Source: Photobacterium malacitanum (GTDB lineage: Bacteria; Pseudomonadota; Gammaproteobacteria; Enterobacterales; Vibrionaceae). From it: a stretch of DNA of 64,000 nt. Made by a program: the position numbers and the translations under genes. This document shows positions 1 through 9,079 of the stretch, in pieces. The stretch is from the NCBI RefSeq assembly GCF_900185615.1, contig NZ_FYAK01000008.1, forward strand, positions 1 through 64,000, written 5' to 3'. Position 1 is the first letter of the stretch, and each line of letters starts with the position of its first letter. The notes below the pieces were generated by a model, which was not told where the DNA came from, searched no databases, and worked only from the letters and a program-made list of their open reading frames with translations.

Positions 1-81
1 CTACAACGTTGATAGGTCAGGTGTGTAAGTGCTGCGAGGCATTGAGCTAACTGATACTAATTGCCCGTGAGGCTTAACCAT
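1..81 (+). rRNA. rrl: 23S ribosomal RNA, 3' end (partial)
   Basis: The first bases match the 3' terminus of gammaproteobacterial 23S rRNA, including the block ending in GTGAGGCTTAACC. The E. coli molecule ends just after this block, so the mature end is placed near 81. The rest of the gene lies left of the window. A 5S gene and tRNA-Asp follow, as expected at the end of an rrn operon. Confidence 0.95.
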
Positions 82-216
82 ACAACACCCAAGGGGTTTT
101 TCTTCTCACAAGAGAAGAGACGGACTCTACAAACACTTGAATGACGTGTTGAGAACAACTAGTTAGATTTTCCCAGATTGCTATTTATTGCCTAAAGGCG
201 ATAAATAAACCGAATT
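82..216 (+). other. 23S-5S intergenic spacer
   Basis: This spacer separates the 23S end from the start of 5S. It holds no reading frame and no tRNA. It is A/T-rich with short self-complementary stretches, such as the TATTTATTGCC/GGCGATAAATA pair just before 5S, which would close a processing stem in the primary transcript. Confidence 0.7.
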
Positions 217-336
217 TGCTTGGCGACCATAGCGTTATGGACCCACCTGATCCCATGCCGAACTCAGCAGTGAAACGTAATAGCGCCGATGGTAGTGTGG
301 GGTCTCCCCATGTGAGAGTAGGACATCGCCAGGCTT
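217..336 (+). rRNA. rrf: 5S ribosomal RNA
   Basis: A 120-base segment aligns by eye along its full length with E. coli 5S rRNA. It starts TGCTTGGCGACC and carries the conserved blocks CCCATGCCGAACTCAG and GTGTGGGGTCTCCCCATG. It ends in GCCAGGCTT, which pairs with the 5' end. It is the last rRNA of the operon. Confidence 0.96.
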
Positions 337-398
337 CAAATTTAGATATTCGTTTTGAACTACGAATATCGGATAAAACGAAAGTTTTATCTCCGTGT

Positions 399-475
399 GG
401 AGCGGTAGTTCAGTTGGTTAGAATACCGGCCTGTCACGCCGGGGGTCGCGGGTTCGAGTCCCGTCCGCTCCGCCA
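399..475 (+). tRNA. tRNA-Asp (anticodon GTC)
   Basis: A 77-base cloverleaf starts at GGAGCGG and ends in CCGCTCC-G-CCA with the CCA encoded. The D-loop motif AGTTCAGTTGGTTAGA and the T-arm GGTTCGAGTCC are present. The anticodon GTC lies at 433-435. A distal tRNA-Asp after 5S is a common arrangement in Vibrionaceae rrn operons. Confidence 0.97.
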
Positions 476-488
476 TTCATTTAAGAAA

Positions 489-516
489 CCTGAATCGAAA
501 GATTCAGGTTTTTTTT
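489..516 (+). terminator. rrn operon terminator
   Basis: A perfect 8-bp stem (CCTGAATC / GATTCAGG) with a GAAA loop is followed by eight T residues. It sits 13 bases after tRNA-Asp and is a typical intrinsic terminator for the rRNA/tRNA transcript. Confidence 0.93.
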
Positions 517-902
517 CGTCTGTATAAAAGTAACTTACTCAGGTTAATCTCTTGAATACATTTTAATGATGCATAAAGTTGATTCATTACAGTGATTCTA
601 TGTAAGACAGGCTTTATCTGCAATGCCGTTGTAACTAGAAGAAATAGTATTTTCGTAACTAACGCTAAACTTGTTTAATTGGGTTAAGTTCAGAGGAATA
701 TGAAAGTTATATGATACTGAGATGATTACTTATTAATAATATTATAAGTGTACCAGTCTGTATCACCAATCACGACGATAGTATAGTGATCTTTTTGGGG
801 GATTCGTGATATTAGAGTAAGGTTGGTGTGTGATTACTTATTATTTACATTTACCCAAGCGCTCTATTAACATCTCATAAATTCCTTTTGTTAACTTTAA
901 TA
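517..902. other. Intergenic region without a supported gene
   Basis: About 385 bases of A/T-rich sequence lie between the rrn terminator and the end of the next minus-strand gene. I see no open frame with a Shine-Dalgarno site. The 12-mer GATTACTTATTA occurs twice (724-735 and 832-843). A short inverted repeat pairs ATCACGA (769-775) with TCGTGAT (804-810). Confidence 0.5.
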
Positions 903-1742
903 TTAACCTGTTGTGACTGTAAATTGTTGGGATAACCTTTCGAGTAAGTAGGCTTGGAATTCTGAATTATTTTTATATTCGATTAATGATGCGATTTCTT
1001 GTCCTATTGGTGATAGACGGTAATAAGTAAGTGATGTATTTTTATTATGGCAATTTAAACTATAATGTGTATTTTGTAGATGTAAGTGAAACGGCATGGT
1101 GTGATCAATCGTACTTGATTCAAATTCTGTTTTTAGTATAAGTCCTAAGTCCATCAAAATAATAATACTGGAATAGGGAAGGTTGTATCGATCGTATTCG
1201 ATTGGGTAATGTTTTATTTTTGTTCCGAGCTGAATAAATCTTGACGGTATTTTAATGCTGGTAATAATTACTTTATTATTTTTTTTACCAAGCTGGCTAC
1301 ATATGCTTATAACACGTTGAAATAAAAGTGTTTCTTTTTGGGTCATTGTTATTAAAACAGTCAAAGTATTTAAAGATGTGGAACCGGGTCGTATAAGTTC
1401 TTTTTTGAGAATTCTAGCCCATAAAATTTGCATTGATGGACTATATACTTGCTTTGCCATCTTAATAAAACGTACTAACCAATCCTGATCGGGGTCAGTT
1501 GTCGCTTCGTTTTTACATTCATCGTAAGTTAATTTAAATATCTTTTCTATATTCTGTTGTTCACGTTGGTATTGTAATTGTTGACTATGAAGGTACCTCT
1601 CAGTAGGTGATAAGGTGTTGTGGCTTGAGTTAATTAAGTAATCATAACCAAAGTATTGCGCTAGAGAGTGAGTCCTACTTTTACTGTTCGTTAATGGGCG
1701 TTTTTCTAACGTATTTTTTAGCGTTTGTTGGGTTGATGTCAT
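903..1742 (-). CDS. TIGR03899/DUF2806-like conserved hypothetical protein
   Basis: This 279-residue cytoplasmic protein has no signal peptide or membrane span. Residues 83-92 (DPDQDWLVRF) and 107-127 (starting LWARIL, then RPGS and SLNTL) match the core I remember for the gammaproteobacterial TIGR03899 family, which resembles DUF2806. No function is established. The frame can be opened 45 bases further upstream at a GTG, but that GTG lies inside a perfect 20-base palindrome that looks like the terminator of the upstream ytfJ. The ATG at 1742 is therefore preferred, although its Shine-Dalgarno site is weak. The gene is A/T-rich and Asn/Lys-rich compared with the tam genes, which may reflect weaker constraint or acquisition. 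Confidence 0.7.
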   Translation of the reverse strand: MTSTQQTLKNTLEKRPLTNSKSRTHSLAQYFGYDYLINSSHNTLSPTERYLHSQQLQYQREQQNIEKIFKLTYDECKNEATTDPDQDWLVRFIKMAKQVYSPSMQILWARILKKELIRPGSTSLNTLTVLITMTQKETLLFQRVISICSQLGKKNNKVIITSIKIPSRFIQLGTKIKHYPIEYDRYNLPYSSIIILMDLGLILKTEFESSTIDHTMPFHLHLQNTHYSLNCHNKNTSLTYYRLSPIGQEIASLIEYKNNSEFQAYLLERLSQQFTVTTG

Positions 1743-1765
1743 TGTGTAATGTCTATTTACAATAA

Positions 1766-1785
1766 GGCCGCTATTAATAGCGGCC
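1766..1785 (-). terminator. Hairpin between ytfJ and the TIGR03899-like gene
   Basis: GGCCGCTATTAATAGCGGCC is a perfect 20-base palindrome located 34 bases past the ytfJ stop. On the minus strand only a short T run follows (TTATTG), so it may be a weak terminator or a processing stem. Confidence 0.55.
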
Positions 1786-1818
1786 ACAAATGATATTTCT
1801 TAAATAGTAAAACAGAGA

Positions 1819-2370
1819 TCAGATATTTTTTTTCACTAATGCAATGACTTGCTGTAGTTGTTGTTGATTAAGTGCCCCTTCATGAATAAATAAGATCTTA
1901 GCATTTTTATCAAGGACGATTATTGCAGAACTTTCTTTTTGTAAGTCCCAACTTTTTTGTACGTTACCATTACTATCCAGTACAATCGATGACCAAGGAT
2001 ATTGCTTTTTACTCTCTTCAGCTGCACTTTTTACAAAGCTGCTTGTTCCCCAAATAGCATCATCTTGGTTGATGATCGTTGTTGTTTGATATTTTTGCTG
2101 TGGGAATTTTGCGGTACTAATCGCATTTACTAATTGAGCATTGATTTCCTTTGCTGATTTTCTTCCTGCTATAGCCATTATGATATGTGTTTTTCCTACT
2201 AGCTTGGCACTACTCCAAGGTTGATAGGTAATACTATTATTGTTCAGTATAAGTTCACCTTTATTCGTTACTGTAACCGCGGGTAGTGTTGTATCCATTT
2301 TAAGATTATTGGCGTGAACTAATGTTGGGATAATAGCCATAAATGCTATTGCTAATAATTTCTTATACAT
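1819..2370 (-). CDS. ytfJ: YtfJ family periplasmic protein
   Basis: This 183-residue protein matches E. coli YtfJ along most of its length, with shared blocks GRKSAKE, YQTTTIINQDDAIWG and ESSAIIVLDK. It starts with a cleavable signal peptide (KKLLAIAFMAIIPTLVHA, then ANN). The family has a thioredoxin-like fold but no CxxC motif is visible, so no redox activity is claimed. The frame can be opened at an ATG at 2388. The ATG at 2370 has the better Shine-Dalgarno site (AAAAGGA at suitable spacing) and places the signal peptide at the N-terminus. It is divergent from ytfK, the same pairing seen in E. coli. Confidence 0.9.
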   Translation of the reverse strand: MYKKLLAIAFMAIIPTLVHANNLKMDTTLPAVTVTNKGELILNNNSITYQPWSSAKLVGKTHIIMAIAGRKSAKEINAQLVNAISTAKFPQQKYQTTTIINQDDAIWGTSSFVKSAAEESKKQYPWSSIVLDSNGNVQKSWDLQKESSAIIVLDKNAKILFIHEGALNQQQLQQVIALVKKNI

Positions 2371-2539
2371 AATGGTCCTTTTATTCATGACGTTATTAGT
2401 TATTTAGGGGTATTTTACATAATGATAACTGTAATAAGTGAGCGTTAATAACTGGTGTTGAGTTTATTTGGCAGATTGTTTGCATATTTTCGTTGTTAAT
2501 AGAAATAAATACGTTGTATTGATGATTGTGTGAGGATAT

Positions 2540-2749
2540 ATGTTGAGAATTTTTCAAGTTTATCGTCCTGTACAAGTAGCAAAATATGTTAAAAACTTCT
2601 TTAAAGGGCGACTTTTTATCATAGGTATTGGTGGGTTTGAGTTTGAGTATGGACGTCTAGTACCACCAAAGTCTACTGACATTAAGTTATTGAATGTCTT
2701 ATCAGAAGTGAATAAAGAAATTCAAATACTGTCTACGACAATACCTTAA
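2540..2749 (+). CDS. ytfK: YtfK family (DUF1107) stringent-response modulator
   Basis: This 69-residue protein matches E. coli YtfK: FQVYRPVQVAKYVKNFFKGR corresponds to FQRYNPLQVAKYV, and GGFEFEYG and LSEVNKEIQ are also shared. In E. coli YtfK binds SpoT and promotes (p)ppGpp accumulation under phosphate or lipid starvation. That role is carried over here by homology only. A GAGG site precedes the ATG. It is divergent from ytfJ and lies just upstream of tamAB, as in E. coli. Confidence 0.9.
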   Translation: MLRIFQVYRPVQVAKYVKNFFKGRLFIIGIGGFEFEYGRLVPPKSTDIKLLNVLSEVNKEIQILSTTIP

Positions 2750-3132
2750 AAGTTAAATTAGGCGTGATATTAAATAAAGATACTCATGAGTACGAGATCA
2801 GTAAATTTTAGAATACTAACAAGAACACTCTTTTCATTTTGCGACGCTTGTTGATAATATTTAATGCGCTATTAGTTCTTTTTATGTCAAAAATGCACAG
2901 AACTGTTCTAGAGTTATTTGGTTGCGATGTAATTATTTGGGGCTATTGCCTTAAAAGTTGCTTGTCTCTCTAAATATTTAATGTGACGAATTGAATTTGT
3001 TGTTAATGATAGATATTTGAATTGAGTAGTTTATTATCAATAATATTGATAGCTATTGTTGGTATAGGTGTACAGTATTTACCAAAATAGATCGTGTGAA
3101 TGAATCTAATTTTCTCAAGAAGCATAATCCGA
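2750..3132. other. Intergenic region upstream of tamA
   Basis: This A/T-rich stretch lies between ytfK and the tamA start. It probably holds the tamAB promoter, but I cannot single out one. In E. coli msrA sits next to tamA on this side; here no msrA is present. A 29-codon frame at 2884-2973 has no ribosome-binding site and was rejected. Confidence 0.5.
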
Positions 3133-4857
3133 ATGAATAAAGTTTATCAGTGGCTGGGTATTGCATCTTTTGCCTTAGTATTATCAAGTCCGACAATGGC
3201 GGCATCTCTTAAAGTAAAGGGATTAAAAAGCAGCCTTGAAGATAATGTTGATGCGTATCTATCTGCGATTTCTCCAAGTGATTACAGTGATACGTTACGT
3301 TTTCAAGAGCAAATAAAATCTGAGATAGGTCAGGCTTTACAGGCGCTTGGCTATTATCAACCGACATATGATTATCATGTAAAGGGTAGTGGTAAAAAAA
3401 TAGCAATTACGGTGACGGTTGATGCTGGCCCGCGCACGCATATTAGCCAGAGTAATATTGTTATTACAGGTGATGCAAAAGATGATCCTGCTTTTATCTC
3501 GTTATTAAAAAATAGCGGTTTAGGTATAGGAAAAGCGCTTAATCAAGGTAAATATGAAACGTTAAAGTCTTCATTACAAAGTTTAGCGGTACGTCGCGGC
3601 TACTTTGATGCAGAGCTAAAGAAAAGCGAGTTAGGTGTTATTCCTAGTCGTAATGAAGCGATCATCACGATCGATTTTGATTCTGGACGTCGTTATACTT
3701 TTGGTGAGACACATTTTACTGGCAGCCAAATCAAGGATGAACGTCTGCGTTCGATGATTCCGTATACCGAAAATGAACCTTATTTAGCATCTAAATTAGG
3801 TTTATATAATGAACGTTTATCTAATATTGGTTGGTTTTCATCTATTTATGTTGGTGGTGATGTCGCTAAACGTAAGGATGATAAGATTCCAATTGAAGTT
3901 GCTTTAACGCCCCAAGTTAAAAATCAAATTGAAACAGGTATTGGTTTTTCAACCGATACGGGCCCGCGTTTGAAGTTTAACTGGAAAAAACCATGGATCA
4001 CCAGTAATGGCCACAGTTTTTACCTCAAATCAGAGATATCGAAAGAACAACCTAAAGTTGAAGCTGCTTATCGAATTCCATTAGATGATGTACTTAATAA
4101 TTACTACCAAATTGTCGGTGGTATTCGTTATGTTGATAGTCACGATACGATCAGTACTCAGTTGGGCTTAGGTGTCGAACGTCACTGGAAATTAGCGTCA
4201 AATTGGGAGCGTACGGTATCGTTGCATTGGTTGAATGAAAAATATAAACAAGGTGGCGATGAAGAAGGCACCTTTAATGTATTTTTACCTGGATTATCTT
4301 ATAGCAAAAGTGAATTTACTGGAGGGGTCTTTCCATCTTCTGGTAGTAAATACAATTTCTCAATTGAATTTGCGAATAAAGCATTAGGCTCTGATACTGA
4401 TTTTGTCCGTTTGCAGGCAAAATCGGCTTGGATTCGAAGCTTGAGTGAAAATCAGCGTGGTATTTTCCGTATGGCCGGTGGTGCTGTATTAGCTGATAGC
4501 ATTCGTGATATTCCACCATCGTTACGTTACTTCATTGGTGGTGATAATAGCATTCGAGGTTATGGCTTTGAGTCTATTTCGCCGCGAAATGATCTTGGTC
4601 GAATGATCGGTGGTCAATATATGGCAACGACAAGTATAGAGTACCAATACCGTTTGTATGGTAATTGGTGGGGTGCATTATTTTATGACTATGGTTCGAC
4701 CTGGAATAACAATAAACCTGATTGGATGCGAGGTACAGGCTTTGGTGTACGCTGGGCATCTCCTGTTGGTCCTGTGCGTATCGACTTTGCTTGGGGACTT
4801 GATAAACCCGACAAGGATAAATTTCAACTTCACTTTAGTTTAGGGCCTGAATTATGA
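3133..4857 (+). CDS. tamA: TamA, Omp85-family outer-membrane translocation subunit
   Basis: This 574-residue protein has a signal peptide (ending SSPTMA-A) and three N-terminal POTRA domains over roughly residues 25-260. A C-terminal beta-barrel of the BamA/Omp85 type follows. The barrel carries the loop-6 motif IRGYGFE near residue 474, and the protein ends LGPEL as in E. coli. With TamB it forms the TAM complex, which spans the periplasm and supports assembly of some outer-membrane proteins and lipid homeostasis. The frame also opens at ATG 3100, but the family's signal peptide fits the ATG at 3133. Neither start has a strong Shine-Dalgarno site. Its last four bases overlap tamB (ATGA), so translation is coupled. 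Confidence 0.95.
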   Translation: MNKVYQWLGIASFALVLSSPTMAASLKVKGLKSSLEDNVDAYLSAISPSDYSDTLRFQEQIKSEIGQALQALGYYQPTYDYHVKGSGKKIAITVTVDAGPRTHISQSNIVITGDAKDDPAFISLLKNSGLGIGKALNQGKYETLKSSLQSLAVRRGYFDAELKKSELGVIPSRNEAIITIDFDSGRRYTFGETHFTGSQIKDERLRSMIPYTENEPYLASKLGLYNERLSNIGWFSSIYVGGDVAKRKDDKIPIEVALTPQVKNQIETGIGFSTDTGPRLKFNWKKPWITSNGHSFYLKSEISKEQPKVEAAYRIPLDDVLNNYYQIVGGIRYVDSHDTISTQLGLGVERHWKLASNWERTVSLHWLNEKYKQGGDEEGTFNVFLPGLSYSKSEFTGGVFPSSGSKYNFSIEFANKALGSDTDFVRLQAKSAWIRSLSENQRGIFRMAGGAVLADSIRDIPPSLRYFIGGDNSIRGYGFESISPRNDLGRMIGGQYMATTSIEYQYRLYGNWWGALFYDYGSTWNNNKPDWMRGTGFGVRWASPVGPVRIDFAWGLDKPDKDKFQLHFSLGPEL

Positions 4858-7800
4858 TCTGGGTGAAGCGCATTGCTTTGGCTATTTTAGCCCTGTTATT
4901 ATTTTTAGTTATTGCTGTTGCAGTGATTCTATACACTCCTGCGGGATTAAAAGTTGTTAGTTGGGGGGCACAAAAAGCCTTACCTGCACTATCTATTGGT
5001 ACGACGAAAGGATCACTATTAAGAGGTTTTCAAGTTGATGACGTGCGCTATCAAGATAGCAGTATGAATTTAGCGGTATCACAACTCAATTTAACCTTGG
5101 ATGAGCGTTGTCTATTAACTCCTGAGATCTGTATTTCTGATTTAGGTGTAAAGGGCGTTAAGTTTTCGATGCCTACATTACCGCCGGCAACGGAACCTGA
5201 GCAACCGTCTGAACCGGTGACAGAAATTAGTCTTCCGGTGCCAATTAAAATCGATAACGTCACTCTAGATAATATTGATCTTGATATTCTAGCTAATAAC
5301 GTTAGTTGGCAGCATTTTACTACTGCTGCAACTGTGGTTGGTAGTCATGTTACGCTGAAACCAACAGATTGGCAGAATATTAAGTTAGCACTTGCTCCGG
5401 CTGAAAAGTCTGATAAAGCAAACGCTAAGCCTGTAACAAAGGTCAAAGCTAAGTCGGAGACTACAGCGATTACATTGCCTGATGTTGTATTACCAATGTC
5501 GTTTGATATTGAACGCTTTACGATTAAAAACTTTGAACTGGCAGGCAAAACGCCGCAAAAAGTATCGTTACTTGAGCTGATTGCATCTGGTAAAGGCAGT
5601 GAGGTTAATGTTGAAAAGCTACAGGTGAATACGCCACAAGCTGATTTAAATGCCAAGGCACAAGTGACCTTAGCTGGAGATTATCCATTAACATTAGATG
5701 CAAATGCTAAGATTGCAATGCAGCCAGTTAATGGACATCAGTTAACGTTAAAAGCCAATGGTTCATTACAAAAGTTGTTTGTTGATGCGCAGTTAAAAGG
5801 CAAGTTGGATGCGGTTGTTAAAGGTCAGTTGTCGCCACTAAAGGCAGATTTCCCCTTTGATGTTGCAGTGTCGAGTAAACATTTGCAGTGGCCAATTGAT
5901 AAGTCAGCCGAATTTACGGTTGATAATACTATCATTGATGCTAAAGGTAGCTTAAAAGGCTTTACGTTTAAGGCCAAAAGTAGCATTGATGGTACTCCAA
6001 TGCCTGCAGTTAAATTAGCATTGAATGGTAAAGGTGACTTAAATAAAGTTGATCTTTCTTCTTTGAAGATTAATACCTTAGGTGGTGTGATTACCGGTAA
6101 TGCACAAGCAGATTGGAAAAAATTAGTTACTTGGAATGGACAACTCGCCTTTGCAAATATTCAACCTGGCTTACAGTGGCCAGCCGCGAAAGGTAACGTC
6201 AGTGGTAAATTAGTAACCTCAGGTGGGTTAACCAAGCAAGGCGGTTGGTTTGTTAAACTGCCACAGTTAGACATTGACGGCACTATTATGAAGCAGGCAT
6301 TAACGCTTGTGGGTAAGTTAGATGCCTCTGATGTTAATGGTAAAGGTGATTTACTGCGAGTAAACACACCTGGATTGACCTTAAAGCATGGCCCTAATGG
6401 GATGGTAGTCAAAGGTCAATTAGATAAAGCTTGGAACATGATAGCTAAGATTGACGCGCCGAATTTATCTAAATCATTAAAAGGGTTACATGGTGCGGTT
6501 AATGGTGATGTTAAGTTGTCTGGCAGTATGGCAACCCCAGATATTAAGCTTGATTTACAAGGTAATGATTTAGGTTGGCAGCAATTAGCACAGTTAGCAT
6601 CATTTAATCTTAAAGGTAATGTAACTCCTTTACCTGATATGAAAGCGGATATCAGCCTAACGGCAGCAAAAGGTAAATATGGTACAACAACATTAGATGA
6701 TCTTAAGGTGCTATTTAAAGGCACTGAGCAAAAACATAGTTTGAGTGTTAATGCTAAAGGTGATCCTGTTGGTACTAATTTATTGATTGATGGTAGTTTT
6801 AATAAGAAAACAGGTTGGAAAGGTACGTTAGCCAAAGGTGATATTAGTACACCGGTTGGTGATTGGGTGCTGAACCATTCAACGCCGATTCGTTATGATC
6901 TGCAAACGGGGATGGCAACCGTTGGTGCTCATTGCTGGCAACAAGGACAAGCAGCGATTTGTTTAACTCAAGATCTTACTGCTGGTGCTTCAGGACAAGC
7001 GAAGTTAGCAGTACGTAAGTTTAATTTTGATCTGTTAAAACCGTTTTTACCACCAGAGTTAAAAGTTAATGGTGAGTTAGGGGCTAATGTTGATGCAAAA
7101 TGGTCACCTAAAGCAGCGCCGTACTTAAAGGCGAATATTATTATGCCTGCCGGTGGAATGAGCCAGCAAGTCAGTAGTGACGAGCAGCCATTGGTATTAG
7201 GGTGGGATAAAGTAACCGTCAATGCTGAGATGCAAGATAATACTTTAAATACAAATTGGTTAGTTGCTATTAAGAATAATGGTGATTTAAGTGGTCAGGC
7301 AAAGATCACTAACCTTCAAGGTGATAAACAGATCAATGCTAATGTTAAACTTGATCGTTTTACCTTAGGTTTCCTTGAACCTATGATTAAAGATTATCAT
7401 AAGTTTGGTGGTCAAGTTGATACTAATTTGAGCGTGACTGGACCTATTTTACATCCTAAAGTTAATGGCTTATTACAAGTAACTAAGCTTGAAGCTACAG
7501 GACGTAAAGTACCGTTAGATGTTAAAAATGCAGATATCAAATTAGCATTTAATGGCTATAACGCTAACTTGAACGGTAATATTTATACGCCAGATGGTCA
7601 ATTATTACTGCGTGGTAGTGGTGATTGGCAGGATATGGCAGCTTGGAAAACGAAGCTTAATATCAATGGTAAAGAGTTGAAAGTGAGTATGCCGCCAATG
7701 GTAGCATTAAAAGTTTCTCCTGATTTAACCATTGAGGCGACACCAACGTCAGCAGAGATCACCGGTAAAATTGGAATTCCGTGGGGAAGAATTACGGTAA

Positions 7801-8615
7801 ATCAATTACCTAAATCAGCGGTAAAAGTATCGAAAGATCAAGTGATCTTAAAAGATAACTTACAGCCAGTGATAGAAAAGTCGACGGTTCCATTTGATAT
7901 CAAAACCAATATATTTGTTCATATTGGTGATGACGTTAAATTGGCTGCGTTTGGCTTAAAAGCAGGCTTGTTAGGTGATCTTAATGTTCGTCAAAATGGC
8001 AAAGGACCGATGATTTATGGTGAAGTAAATATCGCCAAAGGATCATATTACCGCGCGTTGGGACAAGAATTGTCGATCCGTAAAGGACAAATACTCTTTA
8101 ATGGTCCAGCAGAGCAACCTTATCTCTCTATTGAAGCGATTCGCGATCCTGATAACGTCGAAGATGATGTTATTGCCGGAGTACGTGTTACAGGTCCTGC
8201 TGATAAACCAGAAGTGAATATTTTCTCGGATCCAGCAATGCCACAGCAAAATGCATTGTCATACATTCTAACGGGTAAGAATCTTGATGCTGAGAGTTCT
8301 GGTGATAGCAGTAGTGCAATGACAACTGCTTTAATCGGTATGGGCTTGGCGCAAAGTGGTCAGCTTGTTGGTGATGTTGGTGAAGCTGTTGGTGTTAAAG
8401 ATCTAAGCTTATCAACCTCTGGTGCTGGTGATGATTCACAAGTAACGATCAGTGGCTATATTGCTCCCGGGTTACAAGTGAAATATGGCGTAGGTATCTT
8501 TAACCAAGTTGATGAATTTACGTTACGTTATAAATTAATGCGAAATTTGTATGTTGAAGCGGTTTCTGGTCTTGATCAAGCTGTTGATTTACTTTACCAA
8601 TTTGAATTTAATTAA
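4854..8615 (+). CDS. tamB: TamB, inner-membrane subunit of the translocation and assembly module
   Basis: This 1253-residue AsmA-like protein has one N-terminal membrane anchor (about residues 5-28, rich in Leu/Ala/Val). A long repetitive periplasmic beta-taco body follows, and the C-terminal TamB domain (DUF490, about residues 900-1253) docks to TamA. The length matches the family (E. coli 1259). The alternating hydrophobic/polar pattern with many short repeats such as DLNKVDLSSL fits a hydrophobic groove for lipids or nascent outer-membrane proteins. The start overlaps the tamA stop, so the two form one operon. A strong terminator follows 34 bases after the stop. Confidence 0.95.
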   Translation: MIWVKRIALAILALLLFLVIAVAVILYTPAGLKVVSWGAQKALPALSIGTTKGSLLRGFQVDDVRYQDSSMNLAVSQLNLTLDERCLLTPEICISDLGVKGVKFSMPTLPPATEPEQPSEPVTEISLPVPIKIDNVTLDNIDLDILANNVSWQHFTTAATVVGSHVTLKPTDWQNIKLALAPAEKSDKANAKPVTKVKAKSETTAITLPDVVLPMSFDIERFTIKNFELAGKTPQKVSLLELIASGKGSEVNVEKLQVNTPQADLNAKAQVTLAGDYPLTLDANAKIAMQPVNGHQLTLKANGSLQKLFVDAQLKGKLDAVVKGQLSPLKADFPFDVAVSSKHLQWPIDKSAEFTVDNTIIDAKGSLKGFTFKAKSSIDGTPMPAVKLALNGKGDLNKVDLSSLKINTLGGVITGNAQADWKKLVTWNGQLAFANIQPGLQWPAAKGNVSGKLVTSGGLTKQGGWFVKLPQLDIDGTIMKQALTLVGKLDASDVNGKGDLLRVNTPGLTLKHGPNGMVVKGQLDKAWNMIAKIDAPNLSKSLKGLHGAVNGDVKLSGSMATPDIKLDLQGNDLGWQQLAQLASFNLKGNVTPLPDMKADISLTAAKGKYGTTTLDDLKVLFKGTEQKHSLSVNAKGDPVGTNLLIDGSFNKKTGWKGTLAKGDISTPVGDWVLNHSTPIRYDLQTGMATVGAHCWQQGQAAICLTQDLTAGASGQAKLAVRKFNFDLLKPFLPPELKVNGELGANVDAKWSPKAAPYLKANIIMPAGGMSQQVSSDEQPLVLGWDKVTVNAEMQDNTLNTNWLVAIKNNGDLSGQAKITNLQGDKQINANVKLDRFTLGFLEPMIKDYHKFGGQVDTNLSVTGPILHPKVNGLLQVTKLEATGRKVPLDVKNADIKLAFNGYNANLNGNIYTPDGQLLLRGSGDWQDMAAWKTKLNINGKELKVSMPPMVALKVSPDLTIEATPTSAEITGKIGIPWGRITVNQLPKSAVKVSKDQVILKDNLQPVIEKSTVPFDIKTNIFVHIGDDVKLAAFGLKAGLLGDLNVRQNGKGPMIYGEVNIAKGSYYRALGQELSIRKGQILFNGPAEQPYLSIEAIRDPDNVEDDVIAGVRVTGPADKPEVNIFSDPAMPQQNALSYILTGKNLDAESSGDSSSAMTTALIGMGLAQSGQLVGDVGEAVGVKDLSLSTSGAGDDSQVTISGYIAPGLQVKYGVGIFNQVDEFTLRYKLMRNLYVEAVSGLDQAVDLLYQFEFN

Positions 8616-8649
8616 TCACAATATAGATATTTAACTGGTAACAATAATC

Positions 8650-8679
8650 AGCCCGATTAGTAATAATCGGGCTTTTTTT
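8650..8679 (+). terminator. tamAB terminator
   Basis: A 10-bp perfect stem (AGCCCGATTA / TAATCGGGCT) with a GTAA loop is followed by seven T residues. It lies between the convergent tamB and rhodanese genes. Confidence 0.92.
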
Positions 8680-8689
8680 ATCCCTTTTA

Positions 8690-9067
8690 TTAAATTGGTA
8701 GCGGCTGTGATGATTTAAGCTTTTTATAGTTAAGACCATTGTAGACTGCGGTATAGCCCAGTTTTTCTAGTGCAGTTGCGGCTATTTCTGCGCGACGGCC
8801 TGATTTACAGTACAGCAATATAGGCTGAGTTTTATTAGGATAATGTGCCACTATTGTTGCGATTTGTTGATAGGGTATATTGATGGCTGAATCTAAATGA
8901 CCATCGCTAAATTCAGCTGCTGTTCTCACATCAATAATGACATTGGGCTGTTGTTGTTGTAATTGCCAAAACTGCTGCACAGAAACATTTTTGGCATAGC
9001 TGGTTGAAGCCAGCACTGACAAGCTTAATGTGGTAATGAGTAGCCCATATTTGAGTGCTGGTTTCAT
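8690..9067 (-). CDS. Periplasmic single-domain rhodanese
   Basis: This 125-residue protein has an N-terminal signal peptide (ending STSYA-K) followed by one rhodanese domain. The active-site loop CKSGRRAE provides the catalytic Cys and the Arg residues of the CxxGxR type. IIDVRTAAEFSDGHLDSAINIP is the usual CH2A-like motif region. Rhodaneses transfer sulfane sulfur to cyanide or thiols; the natural acceptor here is unknown. It is PspE-like in size and location, but there is no psp context. It begins 12 bases after ppa with a good AAGGAG site, so it is probably co-transcribed with ppa. Confidence 0.85.
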   Translation of the reverse strand: MKPALKYGLLITTLSLSVLASTSYAKNVSVQQFWQLQQQQPNVIIDVRTAAEFSDGHLDSAINIPYQQIATIVAHYPNKTQPILLYCKSGRRAEIAATALEKLGYTAVYNGLNYKKLKSSQPLPI

Positions 9068-9079
9068 TATGTCTCCTTG

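Noticed and set aside
216-527. 103-codon frame across 5S and tRNA-Asp
   Set aside because: It lies on top of clear 5S rRNA and tRNA genes and ends in their terminator; it is not a protein gene.
2884-2973. 29-codon frame upstream of tamA
   Set aside because: No Shine-Dalgarno site, unremarkable composition and no family resemblance.
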